Part shown: positions 12,231-24,305 of the stretch, piece after piece
Layout of the letters: the number at the start of each line of letters is the position of its first letter
How positions within the stretch are numbered: position 1 is the stretch's first letter
DNA from: Echinococcus granulosus
Taxonomy: Eukaryota > Platyhelminthes > Cestoda > Cyclophyllidea > Taeniidae
Direction: 5' to 3'
DNA length: 64,000 nucleotides
Assembly: GCF_000524195.1 (NCBI RefSeq)
Contig: NW_020170390.1
Coordinates: 1,255,872-1,319,871, forward strand
The notes under the pieces: model-generated
The model's input: the letters and a program-made list of their open reading frames with translations, nothing else
What the model was told of the DNA's origin: nothing
The model's database searches: none
Translations under genes and position numbers: made by a program

Positions 12231-13385
12231 ACACGCTTATCCTCTGGTTCTTCGACGTTTGAAGGGTATTACCCAAGTGGCGTCTCCGTGACTCCTACGG
12301 CAACTTGTGATTCCACCTCGAGCAGTGTTCTCAGCAGGTTCGAGAGCCATCAAGGAGGACCGCTGCAGACCGCACCACAGCAGCAGCAACAACAACAACA
12401 GCAACAGATAATCGATTTGGAAGGCCTCGACATTGATTTCATCCTCAGCAGCTCTGTGGAGCAGAGGGATGAGGCCTCCACGACCACGTTGGTTTCAACA
12501 AGCGCCACCGGGGGTCACCTCGTGCCTCTAGCCCAATCTCCTCAGTATACGACTTCCAACCCCACCACCTCCACTACCGCCACCTCCGATATGATGTATC
12601 CCAAGACCGTGTCCACAACGCCATCTTCAACTACCGTCTTCACTGGCGCTGTTCCTGCTACCGGCTTCTCCTACGCCTCAAATTTGGACCAAGTCTCCGT
12701 TCCTCAGTACACCACACTCGGTGCTTCCCCATCTGCCACACGCTGGGAGCAACCGAGCTTCTACAGCACTGCCTGCGTTCCCCAAACGCCTTTACCCCCG
12801 TCGGCCTTCAAGGTCGCACGCAAAGACGACCTTCGGTACCCCAGCGTCGGATACCAATTCTGCCCCCAAATCTCCCACCTACCAGATCCCTCCCAGCATC
12901 CACCTCCCTCGGCAGCAGTCTATCAGACCTCCTTCATCTATTCAAAAGATGCCGAGTTTTACTCCCAACGCAGTCTCGTAAACGCATTGACACCGCCCGC
13001 CACACCACCAACACTCGGTGTGAAGTCGATGCCTACGCGACGGAGGATGCGGACCGCGGGTGGTGGTAGTGGTGGACCGAAGTCAACCATTTCTTCAGCC
13101 AAGAAAAGCGTTGCCTTGATACACATGTGTCCATTTGGCACTTGTGCCAAGGCCTACTCCAAGTCCTCTCATCTGAAAGCGCACATGCGAGTGCATACCG
13201 GAGAGAAGCCCTTTCCTTGCGACTGGGTCGGCTGTAATTGGCGGTTCGCACGGTCTGATGAACTGACACGACACTATCGAAAGCACACGGGAGACAAACC
13301 CTTTAAGTGCAGCGTCTGCCAACGCGCCTTCGCACGCAGCGACCATCTCACATTGCACATGAAGAAGCACCGCAATCCTAGCTAA
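12231..13385 (+). CDS. Kruppel-like transcription factor (KLF2/KLF4-like), main exon with three C2H2 fingers
   Basis: This is a nuclear DNA-binding regulator. The frame is open from the acceptor at 12230 to the TAA at 13383-13385 and contains a run of ten Gln. It is followed by the acidic/hydrophobic motif [10 protein letters not shown], which matches the KLF4 activation motif (LDLDFILSNS) and KLF2 (LDFILS). A Ser/Thr/Pro-rich middle follows, then LTPPATPP (compare KLF2 LTPPASP) and a basic stretch. Three C2H2 fingers close the protein at its very C-terminus, with linkers TGEKPF and TGDKPF. The first two fingers have C-x4-C spacing and the third C-x2-C, as in the SP/KLF family. Finger cores [16 protein letters not shown] and RSDHLTLH are KLF-type and predict binding to CACCC/GC-box DNA. 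The 19 codons before the first in-frame GTG are included because the acceptor fixes the start. EGR was considered and rejected on the finger cores. Confidence 0.9.
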   Translation, partial: TRLSSGSSTFEGYYPSGVSVTPTATCDSTSSSVLSRFESHQGGPLQTAPQQQQQQQQQQIIDLEGLDIDFILSSSVEQRDEASTTTLVSTSATGGHLVPLAQSPQYTTSNPTTSTTATSDMMYPKTVSTTPSSTTVFTGAVPATGFSYASNLDQVSVPQYTTLGASPSATRWEQPSFYSTACVPQTPLPPSAFKVARKDDLRYPSVGYQFCPQISHLPDPSQHPPPSAAVYQTSFIYSKDAEFYSQRSLVNALTPPATPPTLGVKSMPTRRRMRTAGGGSGGPKSTISSAKKSVALIHMCPFGTCAKAYSKSSHLKAHMRVHTGEKPFPCDWVGCNWRFARSDELTRHYRKHTGDKPFKCSVCQRAFARSDHLTLHMKKHRNPS

Positions 13386-14540
13386 CACAACACTGACTTA
13401 TCGTCGCATTTAGCATTCTTCCTACCTTCTCTGCTGTCGCGATCAAAAACATCTTCCTAATCAACTCTCTTGACTTTCATTGTCTCGCTTCACAAGCGCG
13501 ACTCCAGACGCCGTACTGAAACATATCACAAATACTACGCATTACTCGGCTGTGCACGACATTTGGTTACTGGAACTTTGGACAGTGAAGTTTTTAATCG
13601 GTTAATTAAACCAGATACACACACACACACCGGCATACACACTTTAGCATAAGCCTATACATATTCTAGACAAATGAGCCCTTTGTATGTTATTGCTAAC
13701 CGACAGGCGCCGATTACTGGCTGTGAAGTCGCCTTGGAAGTATTGAAGACTGGCGAACACACATGCACAAATTCATTGCATCTTTTAAGCAGTTGAAGCT
13801 GTATAAACGAAATGAATGATCCGACCTAACCAACCCCCTCCCAACCTTTAGTATTGCCCGTTTTCACACGCGTTCATTGCTCTCTATCTTCCAGTTCACT
13901 AATACATTTATTGATATCTTCCTATCTTCTCCATCTTTTGTTCAGGTTCGGACAAATGCACCAGTTGGGGTGAGAAGTGTACCTGCTTTCTACAAAAAGC
14001 CTTTTACGGTCACACTTTCCTACTGGATAATTTTAGTCCTCTCAAAATTTCTTGCTAAATATCTTCTTTGTCAATTTGTGAACCAAAATAGTAAAGCACA
14101 TTACACGATTCGTAAAAAAAGGACCTGAAAATGATTACATTTGCTTTTTTCCAAAGTTGGCCACATCCATTAATTTAATGAATTTATTTCCATAGGGAGC
14201 TGACATGTAAGTGTTTTAGCTTAAAACTATCTGATTGTTTTTCTAGAATTTAATTTCTCCAAGTAATAGCTAACCACTATGGTGTAGTAGATTAACGAAA
14301 AGATTAGAATGACCAAAATGTTGGTGGTGTTGCTATGGCAGCATGCTCCATGCAGCATGGTTTACAGTCCTGTTTGATCAAAGTGGTTGAACGAGAAGGC
14401 ACTGCATTGTGGACAATTTGTAACGTGCAATAGGTGGAAAAAATTTACATCCAAAAAACTCCACCGGAAATGTCAAGAGGGAATCACAGTGAAAGCGGTT
14501 TTGCAAATAAAAAGGCAAATTTGTGTATCCATCCAATAAA
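13386..14540 (+). terminator. Probable 3' untranslated region of the KLF gene with candidate poly(A) signals
   Basis: After the stop there is no coding signal. A CA microsatellite lies at about 13617-13631. Two AATAAA hexamers occur at 14506-14511 and 14535-14540. They are about 1.1 kb downstream of the stop, and either could end the transcript. Which one is used cannot be told from sequence. Confidence 0.25.
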
Positions 14541-14784
14541 TTATTATTGCGAAAATACACTACACTACGTGGCCTCCAACTTGAAGGAAGAGAGACGTTT
14601 TTAGACCAACTTTTGTCTCGTGTTTTTTTGCCATATTTCCATCCAAATCAATGTATACGCATATTTTGATTTTCAGCAGTCCAAATGGTTTCAATGGTGT
14701 AAGTATCAGAGGAAATAATCGGTGGTAGTCAAGGCGAAAGGCTTAGAGTGGTCCCGGTGAGGAGCTCAAACACGCGAAGTCAAG

Positions 14785-14967
14785 TTAGATGCCCGAAATG
14801 CTCTGTCTGAAAGCAAGGAGTTGGACCATTGCCATCGGAGGAGGAGGGTGAATAATGGACTTAAGAGAAGGGACCAGTGCATTGGGCTTCTTTGGCACAC
14901 CCCCTCGTCGCAACACTGAAGAGTCATTAAGGTTGAGGGAGAGGTCTGAGACTGAAGCCAATCCTCT
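14785..14967 (-). CDS. Candidate terminal exon of an unidentified minus-strand gene
   Basis: On the minus strand, a good acceptor (ATTCTTTCAG) is followed by 60 sense codons and a TAA. The product begins RGLASVSDLSLNLNDSS and ends FRQSISGI, with a PPPP run in the middle. There is no family match and no membrane segment. The plus strand is also open over part of this GC-richer segment, which weakens the case. It lies 3' of the CUB-like segment at 15173-15356, but their splice phases do not agree directly. Confidence 0.2.
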   Translation of the reverse strand, partial: RGLASVSDLSLNLNDSSVLRRGGVPKKPNALVPSLKSIIHPPPPMAMVQLLAFRQSISGI

Positions 14968-15172
14968 CTGAAAGAATATGTCCTAGTGTCAAAGCAAATG
15001 TTCTTGTTAGCCTATTGAGTAAATGCATGTTTTATTCTCAAATCGCGTGAACGAAAAATATACGGATGTGTTGAAGATCATCGATTTGGTCCTACAAATA
15101 CTACCACTACTTTATTTTATTTAGAAAAGTTTGTACAGAAAATTGAGTTAGATATTATGGTCTTTTTTAAAC

Positions 15173-15356
15173 CTGAGCATTTAAAGAGCACCTTAAAGCC
15201 AGCGCGTCCGCCTAAGAAATCAGTGGAAATGAACGCAGCGAACAGCTTGGTTTCAGCTTGACAATAATCTAGGAGTTTCACTGCGACGAAGTAATCAGTG
15301 CTAAAACAGTTGTAATGCGCAACTGGAAGACTGTCATGGACGGAAGGCACATGAAT
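15173..15356 (-). CDS. Candidate exon with CUB-like C-terminal half domain
   Basis: On the minus strand, between a weak acceptor (CAATGAG) and a GT donor (TCAG|GTTT), the frame stays open for 61 codons while the plus strand is blocked by stops. The product contains KLLDYCQAETKLFAAFIS and then GGRAGFKVLFKC. This resembles the end of a CUB domain, where a hydrophobic strand plus an S-x-D turn is followed by G-F-x-V-x-F. The first half of the domain was not found. Unconfirmed; it could be chance. Confidence 0.25.
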
Positions 15357-16756
15357 CTCATTGTTTTATTTTTGAGAGATGGGTCTTAAGGATGTATTCT
15401 TCTTTGATGCAGTCAGTGCACTGAGTAAGCATACGCAAACTGGAGCAGCAGCAATTTCCTCCACTCGGGGGTACGCACAGACGAGGGGGCGCGGTTGATG
15501 TGCCACCTTTGTACCTTCAAAAGCAATAAATTCTGGTTCGTCAACTTCTTGCAAAGGAAAACGCGTTCTGACAAGCTCACACCTCAAACCATCCTGGCCA
15601 TGTTAATAATTTTGTCTTTCTCTCAATTTTTTGTTCCTAGTTTGCAGTGGTAATTATTAGTGCCTCTCTCTTAAAGCAGATTCGAGCATACTGTACTGCA
15701 ATTGACCTCAAATTGCCCATTTGATGTTCTGCCTCTTTCAAATTCCTGTTGAAATGGCGAAAATCAGGGACCCGTTAGTGTTAACCCGATTCATTTATGC
15801 TATACATTGAAAGGCTTCCAGTAGTGCCACTCGGTAGAATCCAATTCTGATTCACTACATATCCAAGAGGAAATGCATATTTAAGAATTAGTTATATTCT
15901 TGTACCGATCTATTACCATTCGCCTTGCCATTGGATAAGGTTAACTTAGGTCCAAGGGAACCTTAAGCGGGCATTGACCCATTGTGCTCAAAGAACAGTC
16001 AAACCCAACGCTTATGACATTAGAGGCACGAGCTGATCAGAACTGAATGCTAACATACAATTTTTGTCCGTCATCCGTAGCATAGACTCCATTAGTAATG
16101 CTGTCCCGTAGGCTGACCTCAAGGACCCATGAGTCTAATAAATCAGCCTGAGATCTGACTTCACCCTCACACACTGGTAATTATTTTTCTTTGTCTAAGG
16201 AAATTTACTTGCATCTAGTTTAGTGATGTGGCTAAACAGCCAAATACTTTTTCATATTACTCCGGGGAGGGATTAAGGCAATTTAGTGACGAAATAAAGC
16301 AACTATTAGGCATTTCCGGATTTTTCAGGTCTCACTATGCCCGCCTGTTCGTCCATTATCACCACCACCGTCACTTTTCAGCGTCTGGTTTCATTTTACT
16401 CATCCACACCCATGCCAACAGCACTGGTTCAGGCAGCGGTGTCATCTCAATTATCTGAGGGTCATTGTACAATATTTTGGCTACCATTAATCATCAGCGC
16501 ATAAGTCGGGTGATTAGTCTTTTATTGGACCAGAGGAGTCAATCTTCAGAATTGAGTAGGAAAAGGCTCAAAAATGTTAGATTTGTTCATTAAAAGCTTT
16601 TCGCAAACAGTGTAGCGTATACCTTTCTGGTGGCATTACCCTACTGGATCAGTGCTGTCCAGGCATTCATCCATCCATCTATCCATTTATATATTTATGA
16701 TAATACTATCATCATCTACGGCGCTCTCTCCCTTCGGCTCTGCAATTGTGACTGGC

Positions 16757-16774
16757 TGAGCACGCACGTGCTCA
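16757..16774. promoter_or_regulatory. Inverted repeat with central E-box
   Basis: The arms TGAGCACG and CGTGCTCA are perfect 8-base complements separated by two bases, and the right part contains CACGTG. It sits in a locally CpG-richer segment. It could bind a basic helix-loop-helix dimer. No gene start is recognised next to it. Confidence 0.25.
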
Positions 16775-19700
16775 CGTACGGACACTTTTGTGTAGCTGTA
16801 CCCAGGTGCTCACGCATTTTTACTGCGTTGCTATAACAACTGTTGTTCCCTTTCTGTTGCCTCCTCTTCCCGTCTATTATACAGTTCACCAAGGTCTGTG
16901 AATCATCCGTGCGTGTTGCGGAGTTGTTTCATGCTTTAGGTACTTTCCATTGACTCATTTTTCTGCTCTTGATGGGGCCACTACCAGCCTGGATGTCAAG
17001 TCTCGCCTCCTTCGAGACTACTATAGTCGTAAGGAGAATGCATCAACTTCAGAAACACTTTGAAAGTAAAAAAGCTGCGCTGAGTCCCGTTTTGGTAGGA
17101 ATTTGCTTTTTAGCCAACAGTAACATTCAATTCCCTTCCTGATGATTTGGTAACTTGTAGCTGTGATAACTGTGTGTCGTTCATGTCCATATTCCCACTT
17201 TCAGAATTTTTTTTTCTTGTTAAATACAGACGTCACACAGAGTTTTCAGCAATAATTCCCTTAAAAGCACAAAGTTTACCTAAAAAGTCTAACAAGAAGG
17301 ATGAAAGAGCATCTGATGCGTTGGAATGATACATTTCTGTTTTCAGATGATAGGCCACCCTACTCTTTTATGGAATTTGGATCCCCTTACATTAAATTTT
17401 CTACCAAGTTTAAATTCCTATTGTTTTAGATACAAATGCAGAGCTGAGGCCTTATTGACCATTCGGAACGCATACTGCTAATTGTGGAGGATCTGCCCTC
17501 AAAGAACGCTGTTTTGTGATGCGATGAAGCCATCAACTTTTTATTTACGGAACTTCAACTCGTCTTTTGTCTGATGGTTGTATCTTCTCCAATAGAGTGG
17601 GCTCTCTACGCAAGCGTATTAGTGAAAAAACTGACCATTTCTATTCCATAAGGACAACTCGCTGAATTTCACTAATTATCGCTTCTTTCGAATGAAACGA
17701 TTTTGCTAATTTAAGTGAACAATGTTCAGCGGATCATGATCTTGTTGAAAAGCAATTCGCCCAGTGACAACTTCATTCCGGGAGGTGGTGGTGGGTGAGC
17801 AGCCCCGATTATTTCACTCTTACAGAGGTACCTTCAATGAGCCTTAATTATTCATCATTAACTTATACTGCTGCGCCACAAACGATGAACAGCACTTTGG
17901 CTAGTCAATTGTCTATGTCCGTGTTTTATGTGTTATGAATAGTTAATTCAGGCGTGAAGTCCAAGGCTGCGGATGTGACTAATCGTTGTGAAAAAAAAAA
18001 CAAATGAGGATAGAGATGTGGTCTGACGACGACCAGCCAGTGGAGCTGACGTCTGGACGCTCATTCATTAGTGGCCACTGAGCCCCGTTTTTTTCCGATT
18101 CGGTCTTTTCAGTTGGGTTCCGTAAAACCCAAGGTTGCAGATCAAAGTCAACTAGTTCAAACTCATCGGTCCATTTGTTAGTGGTCTGATCTGTTTTTAC
18201 TTTTGAAGTGAAGTTTATCAAGGCGACAACAATGAAGCATGGAGGTAGATGATGAATTTACATGCATTTATTTGACTGTGAAAACGACAGTATTTGAGCA
18301 TCAACTAATGTTGAACCCAACTTAAAACAGTTTTTTACGTACCTTCTTGATCTTGTTATACATGCCTTACTATACAAATTTGTTACCTGTCGTTAGCCGC
18401 ATTTCGACTGGAGCAGACGATTCTGTAGACGCATCTCTGTCGATCGAATTGTTTTATGTATAACCCCATCATTTAAAACAAACTGAGCTTAATTTCCCCT
18501 GACAGCCGGAAGTAGTTAAAAAGTTACCTACTCCAACTTAGTCTTTGGACAAAAAAGTAGCTATCTTTAAAAATGTCCGAGAAGTTCAAAATTGCATTTG
18601 AGTCAATGGCTCCATTTTCACCCAGTTTGATCGCTCTTTTGGCAGTTTTAATCTATTAAGGCGCTTATAACCTTCAGAATCTGGCTTTAACATTTAATTA
18701 ACTTGGGAATTCCCTTGTATTGAATGGTTTCAAGTCAGAGTCAGAAAATCCGGTTCTCTTGCTTCGCTGACCATTTAACGGTGGAGCTAACAAATCAAAA
18801 GAATCTTGTGAAAGGTAGAATGTAGTTTAATTAGCTGTGCAGGCCCTACTCCTAAGTCGTTCAAAGGCAAACGGGGTAATTAAGTGTCCGATGGAACCAG
18901 ACAATCAAATCTAGTAGAGGCTTTGGAGTCGCGTAATTGGGTAACTTATAAACGTCCGATGAAGTGCTTTGATGGGTCACATAAAACGGATTGTTTATGA
19001 GTCCGAAATTTTCTATCAACATCAAATATTCACATTTCTTGCTGTCTTATCGCAAAGTCTGCACTCCATATCCTTTAATGTGATTAGGAGTGTTAAAAGA
19101 ATTCACTCCCTGCTTTGAATTAGAAAGGTGGATTTATTTAGGATAGATTCAATGCAAAATACTCTTTTAATCAAATGTTCAACCTCTTTCTTCCTTTCAT
19201 TCCAATGACTAGACTTTTATCTTCAGTGCCCAGGTCAAGTGGTGCATTGGAAAAATTTTATTTATGAAATGAAATTGAAAACAGAAGCCCATTCGCTTAG
19301 TTTTTCCCTACCGACGTTTGATGCCAACTTGTTGCCATGCTAGGTGGAGAAATGTGTATAATCACGTGACAGTGAAGTCAATGTTCTCTCCAAAGCAACC
19401 GTGCATTTGGAGTTTCGTTTCTTAGGCTTGACTGGCGACTTGCTTGGAGGTGGCTAGACTTCAATCAGAGTGCCTTTGCTCACAACACATAACTTGCACA
19501 TCTATTCAGGCAGTTAATATTGCCTAACATACCAGTTCTGCTAACAAGGCATTCTCCCTCAAATTGGGTAGGGTTCTGCCACTTGCACGTACAATCGCGG
19601 AATCACGCAGTTGTGACAGGAAAGGCATCAACAGTAAGCGATCTTGATTGCAAAAGGATGACACATTGGACTATCATAACTCTCCTAAATGTCCCTCAGT

Positions 19701-20004
19701 TTAATTGTTTCTGACGGGATGCGTGAAAGTGGTTTTAGGGTTAATTAAGCGTATCACTAAGGCTAAAATGCAAACCAACGTCCAGTGTGGGGAAGTTAAG
19801 GCTATCTCTTTTTTCCAAGAGATGTATTAACTCCATAAAACTCCGTTTCATTTCTCCCTGTAGTGAACCAGAAACAAACTTTATTTAAAATATGGTATAG
19901 ATAAAAACAGGAAGGTAAGTATACTTAGACACAGTGAAGCAGCCCATTTGTTTGGGAAGTAAAATCAATTTAAACAAATAAAAATCTGCTGTTCAGACCT
20001 CTTG
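16775..20004. other. AT-rich stretch without a recognisable gene
   Basis: Only short open frames are present. The longest worth noting is on the minus strand at 17979-18221 (80 codons, no ATG start, ends next to a run of ten A at 17990). It might be a remnant of a repeat, but no family is recognised. Confidence 0.35.
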
Positions 20005-20020
20005 GTGTGTGTGTGTGTGT
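20005..20020. repeat. (GT)8 microsatellite
   Basis: Eight uninterrupted GT dinucleotides, flanked by G-rich sequence. Confidence 0.85.
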
Positions 20021-20939
20021 GGGAATTAACGATGTTATTTGTCTTAAAATTAGGGTTCATTGTTAACATATTTTGTGCGAGGATGTGAAAATCCCCTACA
20101 CTTAACCCGTGCAGGTTATGGATGTGCACGTCTTCAGATATTGCGTTCTTGGTCCCAAAATGGAACCAAAGAGGAGTAGCTTTTACTAACGAGGCGTGGG
20201 CACTTCAGCAATTTGTTGTTACGAGACACGGTTTACTAAATGAAAGGCTGCAAACAACCCAAGATACTGAGTTGGTGCTTGTGTGGAAGTGTTAGTCCCC
20301 GACTAGGAGTGCGGTAGTGCGAGCGGAAACACATGACAAGTTGAATTGCCTGGCCTGAAACCTGAACACCAAAATGGTCTGTGGAGAGGGATAACCGGAA
20401 CTGTCACTTTACCACTTTCTAGAAAGTGAAGAACTTGAATGCGCTCCGTATAATTGCCCTAAAAAAAATAGGCAAAGGTGCTATTTTATCTGTTTCAGTG
20501 TTGCATAACAACAATCAATAAAAGGCTCACTTCTTGTCAATTAATACTACGATAAATAAGGGAAAAACACTTGCGCGATTACCTATATTCACTGGAGCAA
20601 AGTCCAGTAATCCCCATAACGACTACTCCCTTGGTCTGCTCCACTTTTAATTCACTCCACATTAGCACACACACACGACATGCGCGTTATTTGAATGACC
20701 ATCACACGAGCACACACGCAAAGGGCTTTTTACCCATGGGGAAGGGGAAGAAAGTGGAGGTTTAATTATCCAAATTTAACCCTCTCCCTCTCCCAAAACC
20801 ACTTTTTTCCCACACACGCATACACAAACACAGACACACACGAAATCGGTTGTCCAAGAAGTGTTTTGCGCAAGGGTAAGAGGGTAGATAGGAGGCAGGG
20901 GAGACGATTATGCTAGTTTAAGGTGGGAGGGATGGCTTA

Positions 20940-21260
20940 AAGTTAACTCTGTCGTCCACTCTCTCCTCCTTCCCACCCTCTTGCTTGCGAGTGACATCAC
21001 GTACGCACCTGCGAATTCAAATAACGGCGCGAGTACACAAACGCATCCGGGCATTTAAACCCACACGAGAGATTGGGGTGAAACAAAATGGCGTGCGATT
21101 ATCCCCATGGCATGCGCATGGACACGAGCGCGCGCTCTCCCGCCTGCACACTGCCCGCTGCGCCTTGGCAGGTGAGGGAGACGCTCCCGCGTCCACGCTC
21201 CCTCCTCGTTGCGTGTGCGCGCAGGTAAGGGTGAGGTGAAGATGTGGGGTATAAAACTCC
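20940..21260 (+). promoter_or_regulatory. CpG-rich candidate promoter / first-exon region
   Basis: This is a sharply CpG-rich block in AT-rich surroundings. It contains a CRE-like GTGACATCACG near 20990. Two consensus 5' splice sites occur on the plus strand, GGCAG|GTGAGG at 21172 and CGCAG|GTAAGG at 21226, and a TATA-like GTATAAAAC lies near 21249. The two strong donors argue for a plus-strand first exon that begins within the block. The target gene is unknown. Confidence 0.4.
21088..21171 (+). CDS. Candidate first coding exon of an unidentified plus-strand gene
   Basis: An ATG in strong Kozak context (ACAAAATGGC) opens 28 codons (MACDYPHGMRMDTSARSPAC, then TLPAAPWQ). The exon ends in phase 0 exactly at a consensus donor, CAG|GTGAGG. 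No downstream partner exon was found nearby. The next plus-strand gene is the CBL homologue, whose exon starts at 44479 after an acceptor and is also open in phase 0, so a 23 kb intron linking them is possible but unsupported. It could equally be a leader exon of something else, or chance in a CpG-rich block. Confidence 0.3.
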
Positions 21261-23013
21261 TGTTTAGCGAACACGCTATTTTCACAGCCCCCATCACCAC
21301 CATCCAGGCGAGGCGATAAATAGCGGCCATTCTTGTGAGGAGATGCAATAAATTAGGAGGAAAATGCGTGCTTCGGGTAGGAACTCACCATCCTCTACTA
21401 TGGGATCGAACGAGTAAACTTAGCCAATGCAGTGTAACGGTATTTTATTAAAACACAAAAAGCGCTAGGCAAAAAGCCTCAAGTGTTACACTTGTATGTT
21501 TATAATTATATCAAAATGCTAAAAACTGAGAAAGGTCGAATACAGCTCCACACAGAGATCTTGATAAAATATTGACAAGTGTTATTACTTAATTTAGAAC
21601 AAGAGCCTCTTTTGGCTATTTGAAGCAAACTGGTTATAAAATGATTTTATATCTCAAAACACCTGTTATTACAGTTTGAGAGTCTAGTCCTACCGACAAG
21701 TTGTCTTCATGTTTTCCACTTGTAACACGAGGAAAGCCATGGCTGAGGCGTTATTTGTTGTCAGACAGGGCATTGTCATGAAGCACTGAAATCACTCAAT
21801 CATGTGAGGGTTGATTACACTTTTGAGGTAGACAGCGGAGGGTAAGTGTTAACCAGGTAGCAGTTTATGGGTGGTTTTGATGGATAGAACGTGGTAATTA
21901 TTAGCTTTCTACTAGGGTGCTTAAATCGAGGCATGAATAACTGCAAAGTATCACTGCTATTTGCCTTACATTACTTCCACTTGTTCACTTTCGGTCGCGA
22001 AAACGAACCAGCATTAGGTCGCGGTAAGAATAATGCTGGAAAGTCGAAAAGTGCTGCGTAAATTGCAGGTACAGTTGAATAGTTACTATTGTAGTACACA
22101 CATTTCTGATTGTATCTTTTAGGAGAGAGGCGGTCATTAAGTACTAGCCTCGTGATGGGTCGGACGTGATGTCTATACCCCTTTATTTGTCACTACTCAA
22201 TGAAACATGGCTTCCTCCAACTCGTCCACTGGTTCCAAGGTTCGGATTGCTAGGGTGGAAGAGGGAAATATCGAGTTTATAACAAGAAATCTTTAGCATT
22301 AATAAACCCTTAAGTACTTTGTATTGTCGCTCCACACATTAACCAAAAGATTAATTTAATGGTAGCAGCCAAATTTACTATTTATATAATCAGTAGAAAT
22401 CTAAAATCTGAAGGTCACTTTTGTCCGACAGCGAATGAGAACTGTTCAATGGTCTCTCACTTTCCCCTGCCCATCCTACGTCACTTCCTCTTAATTTAAT
22501 TAAGTTATTATTAGCTGTCATAATTGTCTGGCCGGCAATCCAAGGACACAGCAGAGAAAATTCCCCGGCTGTCGATTTCGTAGGTGGAAACAGATTTTTT
22601 AAAATTATTTTTAAATATTGCTTGTGCGCATTAGGTTTTAAGTTCACTTGTATTTTGCATGAGCATGTTATTTCTCTCGGCCAAGCAAAAGAATCCACCC
22701 CAAGCGCTACAGTGGTGAATTCTTGACAGGTCTATTTGAGGTGCTTGATCGGCCTTCAAAAATTGAGACCGCTTTGGACAATGTCCTGATAACAACAGCG
22801 AAAGTAAAGGCTCTACCGTGCAGAAGCAATCTTTCATTAAGTTATCACTTATGGTGGAATCATGTAGACTTGGGCTCTCTTTTTTTAAATATGACAAATA
22901 TTGATGCTAATTGAAATTGAAATCTTTCAAATTTATAACAATGTGTGAAGATAAAAAACCATTGATTGAACCTGGATAGCTGCTATTTTTGAAGTAGGTA
23001 TATTCTCCCCGCA

Positions 23014-23291
23014 GATTGGCCAATCGAAATGGCTCCCGATCCATCACGCAACCGATGCGCAAAAAAATATTTTCGAGTGATTGGCAGGCAGATGCATTAA
23101 CGGCACAAATCACGCAACTAACTTAGTTTTATCTTCTTGAGTAGGGGATTATTTTGAAAATGACATGAGGAGTCATCTGCGAAAATGTGAAGCAACATTA
23201 AGATAACCTCCAAAGTCAGACCTATCGACCAATCAAATGATCTTGCGTCTGACTATGCGATCCGACTTGGAATGCATCATCTTCTGATTGG
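23014..23291. promoter_or_regulatory. Cluster of CCAAT boxes
   Basis: Four sites carry CCAAT or its complement within 280 bp: the palindrome GATTGGCCAATC (23014-23025, two overlapping boxes), GTGATTGGC near 23080, CGACCAATCA near 23230 and TGATTGGCC near 23287. NF-Y binding is the family expectation. The cluster ends about 120 bp before an LTR-like end at 23442, so it may belong to the repeat or to an unidentified promoter. Confidence 0.3.
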
Positions 23292-23404
23292 CCGATGGGG
23301 CACTTGTCTTGCATTTTTTGAGTTGGATCAGGAGGGTGTCAGCTATTTCCAAATAGTCTGATTCAGTTGCTGCCCTAACTCTGATATATTTAAACGGTAT
23401 TTAA

Positions 23405-24305
23405 CTCTCAGTTACCTTCAGGGAAGTCTCGAAGCTCTAAATTGGTAGCAGCAGAACGCGAATCTTATCTCTAGGACCATCTTTCCTAATTTTTACTGTT
23501 GGGTAGTAAACCTTAGCTAGGCGGAAGAATTGCATATGGTGCCAATGGGAGAATTGGTGACGACTCCTAACAGTAGGGTTGAAAATGACATCTACCTTCG
23601 AAAACTACCCCAGTTCCGTGGTCTCCAGGAAAGCTATTAACAAATGAAGTGACACTGGCCATGAACCATCTGAAATAGTTTGTTACGGAGCTGTCCACTG
23701 TTCCTGTATGAAGATACTGATTATTGTTAAGATGCGATACCATATAGATATGGCCAGCTCTAAAGTGAGAACAATGTGGCAGAGAGAAATAGATGTGAAA
23801 TCCTACTTCTACGGAACTATTTTAGATTCCATCCTTTGTTGCATGACTCTGCTTTTAGGTCGATGCTCCTTCGACCAGCAATGGATATGCGTGATGGCCA
23901 TAACAATTCCCCGTCCCCGAATCCAGCTCCCATGCAGAACGAAACTCCAAATTTAGAAAATTGCCAAGAGGAATAAGTGACGTTACGGATAAGTTTTTCC
24001 TTTGATGCATAGGAACTCAATGAGTGGCACGCTTAAATCATTGGTGCTTTCTTACAGCACCGATCCCGCTATTATGACTGACAAGGTAGGTTAGCCAAGG
24101 GTTGAGCCGAAGACGTCACTTAAAAGAGAATAGGGGCTCTGTAATACGTTGGATAATTATTTAACTTGGGATTTTGGTAAAGGACCCACTAAGGTGCTCC
24201 GCCATGCCAGTAATTCCTAAACCCTCTGTGCATCGACAATACATTTTTTGCCGGAGAATTGTCTTCTTTCATCTCCAGAGTAGTCTGGATGCGCTAAAAC
24301 CTACA
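23405..24305 (+). mobile_element. LTR-type short retroelement copy with internal region and 3' LTR remnant
   Basis: The end of an LTR (TTCAGGGAAGTCTCGAAG, 23418-23435) is followed at 23443 by TGGTAGCAG, the same primer-binding-like site as at 2938. The internal region (23443 to about 24175) shares blocks with the copies at 2938, 36921 and 38291, such as GAAAATGACATCTACCTTCG and CAGGAAAGCTATTAACAAAT. At about 24176-24305 an LTR copy follows in the same orientation (GCCATGCCAG, ACCCTCTGTGC, ATTGTCTTCTTTCATCTCCA). That gives LTR-internal-LTR order over about 0.9 kb with no retroelement protein. The 5' LTR is recognisable only at its end. Confidence 0.6.

Noticed and set aside
12288..13385. Initial reading as an EGR zinc-finger gene
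   Set aside because: The finger cores ([24 protein letters not shown]), C-x4-C spacing in fingers 1 and 2, and C-terminal position are KLF, not EGR.
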